NCBI GenBank assembly: GCA_900549545.1
Contig: URPA01000007.1
Location: 1 to 64,000 of the forward strand
Source of the DNA: an uncultured Eubacteriales bacterium
Lineage (GTDB): Bacteria > Bacillota > Clostridia > Oscillospirales > Oscillospiraceae
Length of the DNA stretch: 64,000 nucleotides
Direction: 5' to 3'
Of the stretch, positions 15,821-25,101 are shown piece by piece. Each line of letters starts with the position of its first letter. The stretch's first letter is position 1. The notes beneath the pieces are model-generated. The model was not told the origin of the DNA and searched no databases. It saw only the letters and a list, made by a program, of their open reading frames with translations. Both the position numbers and the translations under genes were made by a program.

Positions 15821-16777
15821 TTATTTATCCTCGTCCCAGGTGCGTTTGCTGATAATGTACCGGGGGCGTTGTTTTGTTTCCATATAAATTTTACCGATAT
15901 ATTCGCCGATGACGCCGAGGCAGATAAGCTGCACGCCGCTGACGAAGCAGACGATGCAGGTCATGCTGGCCCAGCCAGCCACCGTCGCGCCGCAGAGAGC
16001 GGATATGAGCGCCCAGAGCACGCCGATAAAGCTTATAAGCGCCACAAATATGCCAAAGCCGGTTATCAGGCGCAGGGGCTTTACCGAGAGACTGGTTATC
16101 CCGTCTACCGCGAGGGCTATCATTTTTTTGAGCGGGTAATGGCTCTCCCCGGCGATGCGCTCGGCACGGGAGTAGGCCACCGTTGTGCTCTTAAAGCCCA
16201 CCAGCGGCACCATGCCGCGCAAAAAGAGGTTGACCTCCTTAAACTCCGAAAGCGCCTCAAGCGCGCGGGAGCTTATGAGCCGGTAGTCCGCGTGGTTATA
16301 CACGACCTCCGCCCCCATGGAGGAGAGGAACTTATAAAAGCTCTGCGCCGTGAAGCGCTTGAAGAAGGTGTCCGTCTCGCGGCTCGAGCGCACACCGTAC
16401 ACCACGTCGCAGCCATCAAGATAAGCGTCGACCATGGCATCCATGGCGTTGATGTCGTCCTGCCCGTCGCAGTCGATGGAGATGGTGATGTCGCAGCGGT
16501 CCTTCGCCTCCATAAGCCCCGCGAGAACCGCGTTCTGGTGGCCCCGGTTGCGGCTCTGGCTGATGCCGATATAGTGCTCGTCCTGCCGGGAAAGCTCTTC
16601 AATTATCTCCCATGTCCTGTCCTTGCTGCCGTCATTTACAAAGAGAACGCGGCTCTTGTCGCTTATCTTCCCGGCTGCGGCAAGGCTTTTTATTTTGTCG
16701 AGAAACATGGGCGCGGTGATGGGCAGCACCTCCTGCTCATTGTAGCAGGGGATAACAATGTATAAGCATGCAGCCAT
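15821..16777 (-). CDS. Family 2 glycosyltransferase (DPM/GtrB type)
   Basis: A 318-residue membrane-bound glycosyltransferase that probably transfers a sugar to a polyprenyl phosphate carrier. The GT-A domain (about 1-230) has IVIPCYNEQEVLP, VNDGSKDRTWEII, SRNRGHQNAVLAGL and the metal-binding SIDCDGQDDINAM. Two C-terminal membrane segments (about 235-260 and 270-295) match the GtrB/YkcC group, and the tail YIGKIYMETKQRPRYII is characteristic. The ATG at 16777 follows GGAGG with 5 nt spacing; an upstream ATG (16789) is part of the ribosome-site region. It lies 30 bases after the HAD hydrolase gene on the same strand. Confidence 0.92.
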   Translation of the reverse strand: MAACLYIVIPCYNEQEVLPITAPMFLDKIKSLAAAGKISDKSRVLFVNDGSKDRTWEIIEELSRQDEHYIGISQSRNRGHQNAVLAGLMEAKDRCDITISIDCDGQDDINAMDAMVDAYLDGCDVVYGVRSSRETDTFFKRFTAQSFYKFLSSMGAEVVYNHADYRLISSRALEALSEFKEVNLFLRGMVPLVGFKSTTVAYSRAERIAGESHYPLKKMIALAVDGITSLSVKPLRLITGFGIFVALISFIGVLWALISALCGATVAGWASMTCIVCFVSGVQLICLGVIGEYIGKIYMETKQRPRYIISKRTWDEDK

Positions 16778-16807
16778 ATTAACCTCCATTTCACCAAAGA
16801 TGGCACT

Positions 16808-17461
16808 TTAAGTATCAAGAAACGCATCCAGCTCCGCCACGGTTTTGAAGTAAACGTGGCAGTTCGCGCGCATGAAAGCCTCAATTTCAGGGATATCGTT
16901 TGCCCAGCCGACGCCGGCAAAGGGAACGCCGCAGCTCTGCGCCATATCGTACCCGGGCTTGAGGTCGTCGATCATCAGAAGCTCCTCGGGCCGGAGCGAG
17001 AAGCGGCGCATTATCTCCCGCAATGGCCAGGGGTAGGGCTTGCGCCGCTCCACGGGCTGGCCCCAGCCGAAAACCGCGTCCGGCTCCGGGAGAGCGTTTT
17101 CGCGGTAGTCCCGGAGAATATTATCCTCCATCGAGTGGGACACCACGCAGATAAGCCCGCCCTGGGCCCTGTGCCGCTCCATAATCTCCCGGATTCCGGG
17201 GTAGGCGGCGGGGATATGGTTTTTGACATAGGCCCGCCAGTAGTCCATCTCGTCCTGAAGCTCCGCCTCGTCCATTCCGTACTCCTCCCGGCACATGGGG
17301 AGAAAGCCGGGGTCAAAATTTTTCAGGAAATAATTTTCAAGGCTGCACTCCATGCCGGGGTGCCTAAGCTTGAGAAACTCCTGAAAGCAGGGGTGATGAA
17401 TTGTGGCGGTGCTGTTGACCACGGTGTCGTCATGGTCGAATACAAGGCACTTGTAGCGCAT
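16808..17461 (-). CDS. HAD-superfamily hydrolase
   Basis: A 217-residue haloacid dehalogenase-type phosphatase. Motif I is VFDHDDTVVNST (nucleophile Asp9), motif II is the Ser in VVSHS, and motif III/IV are in RKPYPWPL and LMIDDLKPGYDMA. The helical cap lies between about residues 20 and 90. The substrate is unknown; it resembles phosphoglycolate/beta-phosphoglucomutase-like enzymes, but the middle D of motif I is DHDDT, not DxDGT. It sits between the glycosyltransferase and the CobW-like genes on the minus strand. Confidence 0.88.
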   Translation of the reverse strand: MRYKCLVFDHDDTVVNSTATIHHPCFQEFLKLRHPGMECSLENYFLKNFDPGFLPMCREEYGMDEAELQDEMDYWRAYVKNHIPAAYPGIREIMERHRAQGGLICVVSHSMEDNILRDYRENALPEPDAVFGWGQPVERRKPYPWPLREIMRRFSLRPEELLMIDDLKPGYDMAQSCGVPFAGVGWANDIPEIEAFMRANCHVYFKTVAELDAFLDT

Positions 17462-17485
17462 ATCTCTGTTTCCCGTTCTGTTTAT

Positions 17486-18439
17486 TTAATAGAATGTGGC
17501 CACCGGCTGCTCCGGAGCCTCGCACTCCTCAGAGCTTATATAGCTGAGCACCGGGCCGCGCTTATTGTAGGCTCGGTGGAACTTGAACTCAAGCTTTGCG
17601 GTGAGGATCATCCAGGTGTCGTCCTTTATAGTGTCGGCCTTGTCCCACTGGCACACGAGGCCCGCGAACTGGATATCCTCCACGCAGCAGGTCATAATGT
17701 GCCTGCCGACGATGAAGCTGCCCGCGGGAATCTTCTTGCGCTGGAGAGCGCGGCACTTGAAGCGCACGGTCTTTCCGGCGTACTTCTTCGGCTCCTCGCC
17801 CATGTCCCTGTACCACTCGGCGTAGTCATCGTCCCCAATCTCCACGATGGGCGCGTCAAGGTCGAAGGGCAGGGGGTCCTCAATATCGTCATACTCCACC
17901 TTGCCGTCGGCGTACTCATAGGCGATATCCGCCCGGCGGGAGGCGCCGCGCACTATCTTATGAAACTCCATCTTGTCCATGTCAGGCTTGAAGCGGTTAA
18001 AGACCACCAGCTCACAGCTTTTGAGCTTGTCATACACAAGCTGGCGCATATTGGCGTTGTAGCTTATAAAGCTGCCGGCGTCGGCGAACATGAACTCCTG
18101 ATACACCATCCAGCGCTCGGGCAGGGCGGTGTAAAGCGCGTCGAGCATCCACATGCCGTTATACTCGATAAGCACGCGCTGGGAGCGGGTCTCCTTGAGG
18201 TAGCTTTCAAGGTTTTCCGCCGTCAGCTCAGACTGGTCCTCCAGCACCCGGATAAACACGGATTTGTCGGCAAACTGGTCGGGCTCATACTCCTCCTCGC
18301 CCTCCTCGCAGACTAAAAGCAGCGTCCGCTCACCGTTGCAAAAGCGCTTGTCCTCCAGGGTCTCCTGAATGAACTTTGTCTTGCCGGACTCCAAAAACCC
18401 CGTGAACAGGTATACCGGCACATCTTTTGTATTACTCAA
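17486..18439 (-). CDS. COG0523 P-loop domain fused to YcgQ/DUF1980-like C-terminus
   Basis: A 317-residue protein. The N-terminal half is a CobW/COG0523-type P-loop domain (LFTGFLESGKTKFIQETL) without the CxCC metal motif. The C-terminal 130 residues (GKTVRFKCRALQ, IVGRHIMTCCVEDIQFAGL, DTWMILTAKL) match the DUF1980 end of YcgQ, the partner of the YcgR permease in zinc-responsive loci. It starts with TTG overlapping the stop of the upstream CobW gene (18436-18439), so both are co-translated. No YcgR-type permease is next to it. A role in metal (probably zinc) allocation is inferred. Confidence 0.82.
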   Translation of the reverse strand: MSNTKDVPVYLFTGFLESGKTKFIQETLEDKRFCNGERTLLLVCEEGEEEYEPDQFADKSVFIRVLEDQSELTAENLESYLKETRSQRVLIEYNGMWMLDALYTALPERWMVYQEFMFADAGSFISYNANMRQLVYDKLKSCELVVFNRFKPDMDKMEFHKIVRGASRRADIAYEYADGKVEYDDIEDPLPFDLDAPIVEIGDDDYAEWYRDMGEEPKKYAGKTVRFKCRALQRKKIPAGSFIVGRHIMTCCVEDIQFAGLVCQWDKADTIKDDTWMILTAKLEFKFHRAYNKRGPVLSYISSEECEAPEQPVATFY

Positions 18440-19509
18440 AGGTTGAACAGCTCCTTCAGCGCGTTTTCATCAAGCTTGGAACCGATGACGCACAGCCGCC
18501 CCGTGACCTGCGCGGCACCGCGGCGGATGTCCGCCTCACCCGGGACATAGTCAAAGTACAGCCAATCGCCGTCGGCCGCGTCCACAATGCCCTTGGCGCG
18601 GAGGATCATGCCGTAATCGCTGCCCTCGTCAAAGCGGGCGAGAACGGCCTTGAGCTGCTCCTCGGTAAACTTTTTGGGCGTCTCCATGCCCCAGCTGGTG
18701 AAAACCTCGTCGGCATGGTGGTGATGCTCATGGTCGTGGTCATGGCAGCCGCAGGTGCAGTTTTCGTCGTGCTCATGGTGGTGCTCATGGTCGTGGTCGT
18801 GATGATGCTCATGCTCGTGGTCATGGTCATGGCAGCCGCAGGTGCAGTGCTCGTCATGCTCATGGTGGTGTTCATGCTCGTGATGATGCTCATGCTCCAT
18901 GTGCTCAAGCTCGGCCTTGAGGCCGTTTTCGTCCATGGCCTTGCGGATCATTTCGCCGTCAATCTTGTCCCACGCCGTGGTGATAAGCCCGGCCTTGGGG
19001 TTGAGCGTGCGCAGCAGCTCCGTCGCCGCGAGGACCTTCTTCTCATCGGCAAACTGGGTGCGGCTCATGACGATAAGGTCGGCGCTCTCCACCTGATCGT
19101 TGAAAAACTCACCGAAGTTGCGCATATACATCTTGCATTTGCCCGCGTCCACAACTGTGACCTTCGCACCGATGACAGCACCCTCAACGCCCTCGACCGC
19201 ATGGCTCACATCGGAGAGCTTGCCAACGCCGGAGGGCTCAATGATGATGCGGTCAGGGGCAAAGTCCTCCATGACCTTTTTGAGGGCCTTGGTAAAATCG
19301 CCCACAAGTGTGCAGCAGATGCAGCCGGAGTTCATCTCCGTTATCTCAACGCCGGCATCCTTGAGAAAGCCGCCGTCAATAGCGATTTCGCCAAATTCGT
19401 TCTCAATCAGCACGAGCTTTTCACCCTTATAGCCCTCGGAAATGAGCTTGCGGATAAGAGTGGTCTTACCGGCGCCGAGAAAACCGGAAAAAATGTCTAT
19501 TTTTGTCAT
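18436..19509 (-). CDS. CobW/COG0523 metal-chaperone GTPase with His-rich insert
   Basis: A 357-residue G3E-family GTPase that delivers or handles a metal ion. Walker A is FLGAGKTTLI (10-19) and the metal-binding CxCC motif is GCICC (62-66). The usual NKxD guanine motif is replaced by MSRTQFAD (148-155). Residues 203-266 form a His/Asp/Glu-rich segment with two CTCGC boxes, which is a strong metal-binding region for Zn, Ni or Co. The C-terminal CobW_C domain follows (about 290-357). ATG 19509 has GGAGG before it. The gene leads an operon with the DUF1980 fusion gene from a strong promoter; a Zur-type operator was not recognised. Confidence 0.93.
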   Translation of the reverse strand: MTKIDIFSGFLGAGKTTLIRKLISEGYKGEKLVLIENEFGEIAIDGGFLKDAGVEITEMNSGCICCTLVGDFTKALKKVMEDFAPDRIIIEPSGVGKLSDVSHAVEGVEGAVIGAKVTVVDAGKCKMYMRNFGEFFNDQVESADLIVMSRTQFADEKKVLAATELLRTLNPKAGLITTAWDKIDGEMIRKAMDENGLKAELEHMEHEHHHEHEHHHEHDEHCTCGCHDHDHEHEHHHDHDHEHHHEHDENCTCGCHDHDHEHHHHADEVFTSWGMETPKKFTEEQLKAVLARFDEGSDYGMILRAKGIVDAADGDWLYFDYVPGEADIRRGAAQVTGRLCVIGSKLDENALKELFNL

Positions 19510-19543
19510 GGTAAATACCTCCATGTATTTTGTTCGGTCTGAT

Positions 19544-19572
19544 ATTATACCACTTTAATGCGGGTTTTACAA
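19544..19572 (-). promoter_or_regulatory. Promoter of the CobW operon
   Basis: On the minus strand TTGTAA (19567-19572), 17-bp spacer, TATAAT (19544-19549). Confidence 0.7.
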
Positions 19573-19599
19573 GCGGTGAGACTAAATGCAGCATCAATC

Positions 19600-19626
19600 T
19601 TGGCTCTCCCTAAGTGGCGCCAAGAT
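19600..19626 (+). repeat. Family C arm fragment
   Basis: TTGGCTCTCCCTAAG then GGCGCCAAGATT: the outer end of a family C arm that stops after about 15 bases. The interval 19600-19830 holds only repeat sequence and no gene. Confidence 0.45.
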
Positions 19627-19673
19627 TGGTGCGGCGGGGTTTTCAACACACATGTCAAAAATCAAGTCACGCC

Positions 19674-19828
19674 AAAGGCCTCCCTGTGTAAGGGAGGCTG
19701 TCAGCAGAAGGCTGACTGGAGGGTTGTTACCTGTGTTATGATTTACTTTTACTGCTGAGAATATCGCACATTTACAATCCCTCAGTCACGGCAACGCCGT
19801 GCCAGCTCCCTTTACACAAGGGAGCCAT
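19674..19828 (-). repeat. Family C element, copy C4 (reverse orientation)
   Basis: A complete element of about 155 bp. Its centre (GTTACCTGTGTTATGATTTA...CATTTACAATCCCTC) is the reverse complement of the centres of C6 and C9 (...GTAAATG...CACAGGTAAC), so the family has a defined orientation. Confidence 0.8.
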
Positions 19829-19940
19829 TGGATGGAGCAAATTTGTGGCATTAGTGCTCCAAAACGCGCCTGTGGAGGCGGCTTTACACAGAGCGGGCAA
19901 AATCTTAAAAAAACTTATTAAATATGCCGCGCTGCCCGTG

Positions 19941-19968
19941 TTGAAATTATGGCGAAATGTGGTATAAT
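19941..19968 (+). promoter_or_regulatory. Promoter of htpG
   Basis: TTGAAA (19941-19946), 16-bp spacer, TATAAT (19963-19968). No CIRCE element is seen. Confidence 0.65.
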
Positions 19969-20019
19969 TCTTATTAAAATAATTTTTTATAATTTTTGCC
20001 AACAAGGAGAGACTAAATC

Positions 20020-21936
20020 ATGGGTAAGAAACAGTTCAAAGCAGAGTCAAAGCGCCTGCTTGACCTGATGATCAATTCTATTTATACTAACAAAGAAATT
20101 TTTCTGCGTGAAATTATTTCTAACGCCTCCGACGCGATCGATAAGCTGTGCTATCTGTCGCTGACCGATGACGGCGTGGGGCTTTCCCGCGGCGATTACA
20201 AGATCGATGTTATCGCCGACAAGGAAGCGCGCACCATCACCGTGCGGGATAACGGCATAGGCATGAGCATGGAGGAGGCCGAGAACGACCTCGGCGTTAT
20301 CGCAAAGAGCGGCTCCTTCAAGTTTAAAGACGAGATGGAGCGGGAGACGGCCGAGAATGAGGACCTGTCCATCATCGGCCAGTTCGGCGTGGGCTTCTAT
20401 TCTGCGTTCATGGTGGCGGACGAGGTCACCGTCATCACCCGCCGCTACGGCAGCGATGAGGGCGTTATCTGGAAGAGCTCCGGTGCTGACGGCTATACCG
20501 TCGCCCCGTGCGAGAAGGAGAGCGTCGGCACGGATGTAATCATGCACATAAAGCCCGACACGGACGAGGAGCTTTACGGCACATATCTTGAGGTCTGGAA
20601 GCTCAAGGCGCTTATCAAGAAATACTCCGACTATGTGCGCTGGCCGATAAAGATGGACATTGAGCATCAGGAGCGCTTCGAGACCGGCGAGACTGACGAC
20701 GAGGGCAAGCCCAAGTACGAGTACAAGATGGTCTCCGAGAACGAGACCGTCAACAGCATGGTTCCCATCTGGCAGCGCAGCAAGAACGAAGTGACCGATG
20801 ACGACTGCATCGCCTTCTATAAGGAGAAGCACCACGGCCGCAAGGACCCCTGTGCGCTGGTGCGAGTAAACGCCGAGGGTACGGTGTCCTACAAGGCGCT
20901 GCTCTTCGTGCCCGGTGAAGAGAACGAAAACGCCTTCACAGGCGACAATAAGGGCGGCATAACGCTCTACTCCAACGGCGTTATGATAATGGAAAAGTGC
21001 GACAAGCTTGTGCATGATTATTTCGAGTTTGTCAAGGGCGTAGTGGATTCTCCCGACCTCTCGCTCAATATCTCCCGTGAGATTTTGCAGCATGACCGCC
21101 AGCTCAAAATTATCGGCCAGAGCCTTGAAAAGCGCATCAAGGGCGAGCTTGAAAAGCTCATGCGCGACGACAGACCCAAGTATGAGGAGTTTTTCCGCAA
21201 CTTCGGCGTGCATCTCAAGGTCGGCGTCTGCGACGAGTACGGCAGATACAAGGATTTCCTGAGAGACCTGCTGATGTTCTACACCTCCGATGACAGGCAG
21301 ATCACTCTCAAGGAGTATGCAGAGAACATGCCGGAGAGCCAGAAGGTCATTTACTACGCCTCCTCCGACTCCGTTAAGCACGCCATGAGCCTGCCCCAGT
21401 GCGAGCTTGTGCGCTCCCACGGGTATGAGCTTATCTACCTCACAAGCCCGCTCGATGAGATGGTGCTTGAGGCCCTGCGCGAGCAGGACGGCAAGCCCTT
21501 CTGCAATGTCGTGACTGACGATCTCGGCTTTGACACTGAGGAGGATAAGAAGCAGGCCGAGGAGCGGGATCTTGAAAATAAGGAGCTGCTTGACTTCGTG
21601 CAGCAGAGCCTTGACGGCGCCGTCACCAAGGTGCGCCTTTCCACAAAGCTTGCCTCTCAGCCCTGCTGCCTGACTACCGAGGGCGGCGTTACGCTGGAGA
21701 TGGAGCGGTATTTCCGCCGCGGCCCGAGCGAGGAGATGCGCAAGGTGCGCGCGAACCGCGTTCTGGAGCTCAACCCCGAGCACCCCGCTTTCGCCGCGCT
21801 GACAAACGCTTTCGAGAATGATAAGGACAAGGCAAAGAAGCTCAGCCAGGTGCTTGAGGGCATGGCGGAGCTGCTGGCCGGGGTGGAGCTTGAAGACCCC
21901 GCCGCCTTCACCGCGCTTGTGGGAGAAATGTTTTAA
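20020..21936 (+). CDS. htpG: Molecular chaperone HtpG (Hsp90)
   Basis: A 638-residue Hsp90-family ATP-dependent chaperone. The N-terminal GHKL ATPase domain shows LRELISNASDAIDKL-like FLREIISNASDAIDKL (about 28-43), VRDNGIGMSMEEA, GQFGVGFYSAFMVAD (about 123-137) and the middle domain has NISREILQHD. The C-terminal dimerisation domain runs to GELEDPAAFTALV-type ending. The length is normal for bacterial HtpG. ATG follows AAGGAGAG. It is a monocistronic gene with its own promoter and a strong hairpin after the stop. Confidence 0.97.
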   Translation: MGKKQFKAESKRLLDLMINSIYTNKEIFLREIISNASDAIDKLCYLSLTDDGVGLSRGDYKIDVIADKEARTITVRDNGIGMSMEEAENDLGVIAKSGSFKFKDEMERETAENEDLSIIGQFGVGFYSAFMVADEVTVITRRYGSDEGVIWKSSGADGYTVAPCEKESVGTDVIMHIKPDTDEELYGTYLEVWKLKALIKKYSDYVRWPIKMDIEHQERFETGETDDEGKPKYEYKMVSENETVNSMVPIWQRSKNEVTDDDCIAFYKEKHHGRKDPCALVRVNAEGTVSYKALLFVPGEENENAFTGDNKGGITLYSNGVMIMEKCDKLVHDYFEFVKGVVDSPDLSLNISREILQHDRQLKIIGQSLEKRIKGELEKLMRDDRPKYEEFFRNFGVHLKVGVCDEYGRYKDFLRDLLMFYTSDDRQITLKEYAENMPESQKVIYYASSDSVKHAMSLPQCELVRSHGYELIYLTSPLDEMVLEALREQDGKPFCNVVTDDLGFDTEEDKKQAEERDLENKELLDFVQQSLDGAVTKVRLSTKLASQPCCLTTEGGVTLEMERYFRRGPSEEMRKVRANRVLELNPEHPAFAALTNAFENDKDKAKKLSQVLEGMAELLAGVELEDPAAFTALVGEMF

Positions 21937-21948
21937 TGCGAAACCCCT

Positions 21949-21983
21949 CTGGTTAAAAAGCCCCTTCAGGGCTTTTTAACCAG
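21949..21983 (+). terminator. Terminator after htpG
   Basis: Perfect 15-bp arms (CTGGTTAAAAAGCCC and complement) around CTTCA. It lies 13 bases after the htpG stop; hemW starts 21 bases later. Confidence 0.75.
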
Positions 21984-22003
21984 AATTTAAGGAGAATTAG
22001 CCA

Positions 22004-23266
22004 ATGAAAAAGAGGCTTGGGATATACATTCACATACCCTTCTGCGCCAGCAAGTGCAGCTACTGCGATTTTTATTCGCTCTCCGGCTGCTCTCAGCTCA
22101 TGCCGGAGTATCAAAAAGCGCTGCTGTGGCACATTGAGGAGTCCTCCTCATCAATAAAAAACTACGAGGTGGACACCATATACTTTGGCGGCGGCACACC
22201 GAGCTACTACGGGGCCGAGCGCATTGTGGAGATTCTCAACGAGCTCAAGCTCAACGGCAATGTGCGCCTTGATTCGGAGATAACCGTTGAGTGCAACCCC
22301 GACAGCGTCAATCCAGAGATGCTCAAGCTCCTGCGGCAGGAGGGCGTCAACCGCCTGTCTCTGGGCGTTCAGGCCAGCGACAACGCGCTTTTGAAGCTCA
22401 TCGGCAGGCGGCATAACTTCCGTCAGGCCCAGCAGGCCGTGGCGGACGCGCGCCGCGCGGGCTTTGAGAATATAAGCCTCGATGTGATGTACGGGCTGCC
22501 GAGCCAGACCAAAAAGGACTGGGCGGAGACGCTCTCCAAAATAATGGAGCTGCACCCGGAGCATATCTCCTGCTACGGGCTCAAGCTCGAGGAGGGCACG
22601 CCCATGTATAAGGAGTACAAGGGCTCCGCCATCCTGCCTAACGACGATGAGCAGGCGGACATGTACTCCTACGCCGCCGAGCTTCTGGACAGATACAACT
22701 ACAAGCAGTATGAGATCTCCAACTTCTGCGCCCCCGGCTTTGAATCAAAGCACAATCTCAAATACTGGAACCTGGACGATTACATGGGCTTCGGCCCCGG
22801 CGCGCACTCCTGCATCGGCGATTTGCGTTACAGCTATGTCAAGGACCTCAAGCAGTATATCGCCGGGGTCAAGCGCGGGCTGAGCCTTATAGACGAGTAT
22901 GAGACTATTGACCCGCTGGAGAAGGCGGTGGAGTATCTGATGCTCGGCATGCGCACGACCCGGGGTATTTCCCGGGACGATTACAGGGAGCGCTGCCGCT
23001 GCAACTGGAAGCCTGTGGGCGCGGCGCTCAAGGCCTTTGAGGAAAAGGGCTGGGCCGAGCAGACCGACGGCCGCTGGCACTTTACCGTGCCCGGCTTTCT
23101 CATATCCAACACGCTTATCGGCATCCTGCTTGAGGCGCAGGCCAGCGGCAGGATAGAGGGCACCCCCTGGCTGGGGGACGCCTTTGCCAAGGAGGAGAAG
23201 ATAGATCTGCCCAAGGGCGAGGAGGAGCTTTTTGCCGAGATGTACGGCGCGGAGCTCAAGAACTAA
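22004..23266 (+). CDS. hemW: Radical SAM heme chaperone HemW
   Basis: A 420-residue radical SAM protein of the HemW group, formerly annotated as oxygen-independent coproporphyrinogen III oxidase-like. The 4Fe-4S ligands are Cys14, Cys18 and Cys21 in IPFCASKCSYCDFYS; the lack of the extra Cys of HemN (CxxxCxxCxC) supports HemW. FGGGTPS, LSLGVQASDNALLKLIGRRH and DVMYGLPSQT are family signatures, and the HemN C-terminal domain follows. It probably transfers heme to acceptor proteins. ATG follows AAGGAGAA. Confidence 0.94.
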   Translation: MKKRLGIYIHIPFCASKCSYCDFYSLSGCSQLMPEYQKALLWHIEESSSSIKNYEVDTIYFGGGTPSYYGAERIVEILNELKLNGNVRLDSEITVECNPDSVNPEMLKLLRQEGVNRLSLGVQASDNALLKLIGRRHNFRQAQQAVADARRAGFENISLDVMYGLPSQTKKDWAETLSKIMELHPEHISCYGLKLEEGTPMYKEYKGSAILPNDDEQADMYSYAAELLDRYNYKQYEISNFCAPGFESKHNLKYWNLDDYMGFGPGAHSCIGDLRYSYVKDLKQYIAGVKRGLSLIDEYETIDPLEKAVEYLMLGMRTTRGISRDDYRERCRCNWKPVGAALKAFEEKGWAEQTDGRWHFTVPGFLISNTLIGILLEAQASGRIEGTPWLGDAFAKEEKIDLPKGEEELFAEMYGAELKN

Positions 23267-23291
23267 GCGACTGAACAAGGAAATAGTACCA

Positions 23292-25073
23292 ATGGACGAA
23301 AATAAAAAGAACGGCCTGCATCGACACGAGAAGCAGGCCGAAAAGAAGCCGAAAAAGGAAAAGCCCAAAAAAGAGCCAAAGCCCCCGAAGGAGCCCAAGC
23401 CAAAGAAGAAAAAGCCTCCCAAGGAGCCCAAGCCAAAAAAGTCCCACAAGAAGCTCAAAATTGTTTTGAGCCTTGTGCTGACCTTTGTGGTGCTGGCCTT
23501 CGCGGGATTGAGCTACTGGGGCATCACCATAAGCCGCAGTGATGTGAACCTGCCGAGAGTCCGGGTGGACGGGATTGACGTGGGAGGACTTACAAAGGCG
23601 CAGACGGCGGAGCTTTTGAAGGAAAAGCAGTGGGACGAGGAGGCCGCCCTCGCGCTGAGAGTGAAGCTCCCCACCGGGGTAAGCTTCAAGCTCGACCCTG
23701 TGCGCGCCGGGGCAAGGCTCACCACCGAGAGCGCCACCGAGGCCGCATATCGCTATGGCCACAGCGGCAATATCTATGAAAATCTCTTTACCTATATTAA
23801 AAACCTGCTTGTCCCGGTGGACATCACCGAGGGGGACAAGGCCCTTGATGAGAGCTATATCCGCTCCTGTATTGACAAAGGCATAGAGCGCTTTGAAAAG
23901 CGCACCGCCGACAAGGGCTATGTCGTCAATGAGGAGAAGGAGGAGCTGCGCATTGTAAAAGGCGCGGGGCAGATGAAGCTTGACAGCCAGAAGCTCTACG
24001 CGCTTGTGACGCAGGCCCTGCATAACGGTGAGCTTCTGGTCGAGTACGGTGATATTGACAGCGAGATTACCATGCCGGACTTTAACGCTATCCACACCGA
24101 GCTTGCCAGAGAGCCGCAGGACGCCTATTTTGAGGGCGATGATTTTCAAATCGTCAAAGAGGTAATCGGCTGCTCCTTCGATATCACAGCGGCGGAGGCC
24201 CTGTGGCAGGCGGCGGAGCCGGGGGACACCGTGAAGATACCCCTTGTGATAAGCTACCCCGAAAAGACGGAGGAGCTGCTCCAGGGCCTGCTTTTCAGGG
24301 ATAAGCTCGGCTCTCAGACGACCTATTTTCACGGCAGCACCGACAACAGAATAAATAATATTCAGCTTGCAGCCGCCGCGTTTAACGGTTATACTATGAT
24401 GCCGGGGGACGTGTTCTCCTATAACACCGTGGTCGGCCAGCGCACTACCGAGGCGGGGTATCTGCCCGCTGGTGCCTATAACGATGGGCAGGTCGTGCAG
24501 GAGGTCGGCGGCGGCATCTGTCAGGTGTCATCCACGCTCTACTGCGCGGCGATGTTCGCGCAGATGGATACCGTCGAGCGCACGAGCCACTATTTCCCCG
24601 TCAACTATCTTGGCTGGGGCCTTGACGCGACTGTCAGCTGGCCGGGTCCGGACTATAAGTTCAAAAACAGCCGGGAGTACCCGGTGAAGATACTCACCTA
24701 TGTGGATACCTATGAAAAATCCGTCACCGTGGAGATCTGGGGCACCGATGTGGACGGCAGCTATGTTGAGCTCCAGCACAGCATGGGCGTTATCTATGAC
24801 GATGAGTATACCGATGTCGTGGTGGGCTATGGCGTGAGCCTGATGCGCTATGTCTACGATAAGGACGGCAACCTTATCAACCAGATAAAGGAGCCGTACA
24901 GTGTTTATAACCTCCATGACGAGGATATAAAATGGCCCGAGCCTGAGCCCTCGCCGGAACCTTCACCGGAGCCCACACCTCCGACCGGCGGAACGGGTGA
25001 AGGCAGCGGCAGCGGCAGCGGAGAAGATCCTGATTATTCCGGCCCGGGTGTCATAATCCCGCCTGATGAATAA
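23292..25073 (+). CDS. VanW-family cell-wall protein
   Basis: A 593-residue membrane-anchored protein. It starts with a cytoplasmic Lys/Pro/Glu-rich tail (repeats of KPKKEPKPPKEPKP, about 10-55), then one membrane segment (about 62-82). Outside are a peptidoglycan-binding-like domain (about 90-330) and the VanW domain (about 350-490; DNRINNIQLAAAAFNGYTM, PGDVFSYN, GGGICQVSSTLYCAA). The C-terminus is a Pro/Glu and Gly/Ser-rich tail. VanW domains occur in vancomycin-resistance clusters, but here no van genes are present and a housekeeping wall role is more likely. The start at 23292 is internal to a longer open frame that overlaps hemW. Confidence 0.9.
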   Translation: MDENKKNGLHRHEKQAEKKPKKEKPKKEPKPPKEPKPKKKKPPKEPKPKKSHKKLKIVLSLVLTFVVLAFAGLSYWGITISRSDVNLPRVRVDGIDVGGLTKAQTAELLKEKQWDEEAALALRVKLPTGVSFKLDPVRAGARLTTESATEAAYRYGHSGNIYENLFTYIKNLLVPVDITEGDKALDESYIRSCIDKGIERFEKRTADKGYVVNEEKEELRIVKGAGQMKLDSQKLYALVTQALHNGELLVEYGDIDSEITMPDFNAIHTELAREPQDAYFEGDDFQIVKEVIGCSFDITAAEALWQAAEPGDTVKIPLVISYPEKTEELLQGLLFRDKLGSQTTYFHGSTDNRINNIQLAAAAFNGYTMMPGDVFSYNTVVGQRTTEAGYLPAGAYNDGQVVQEVGGGICQVSSTLYCAAMFAQMDTVERTSHYFPVNYLGWGLDATVSWPGPDYKFKNSREYPVKILTYVDTYEKSVTVEIWGTDVDGSYVELQHSMGVIYDDEYTDVVVGYGVSLMRYVYDKDGNLINQIKEPYSVYNLHDEDIKWPEPEPSPEPSPEPTPPTGGTGEGSGSGSGEDPDYSGPGVIIPPDE

Positions 25074-25101
25074 GCGTAAACTTTTACAGGGAGAGAAGAA
25101 A

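Noticed and set aside
23232..23291. Upstream start for the VanW-family gene
   Set aside because: It would overlap hemW and adds residues with no family similarity; the ATG at 23292 begins the Lys-rich cytoplasmic tail.
23292..25073. Vancomycin-resistance locus
   Set aside because: VanW domains are common in wall proteins; no vanH/A/X, vanR or vanS-type gene is adjacent.
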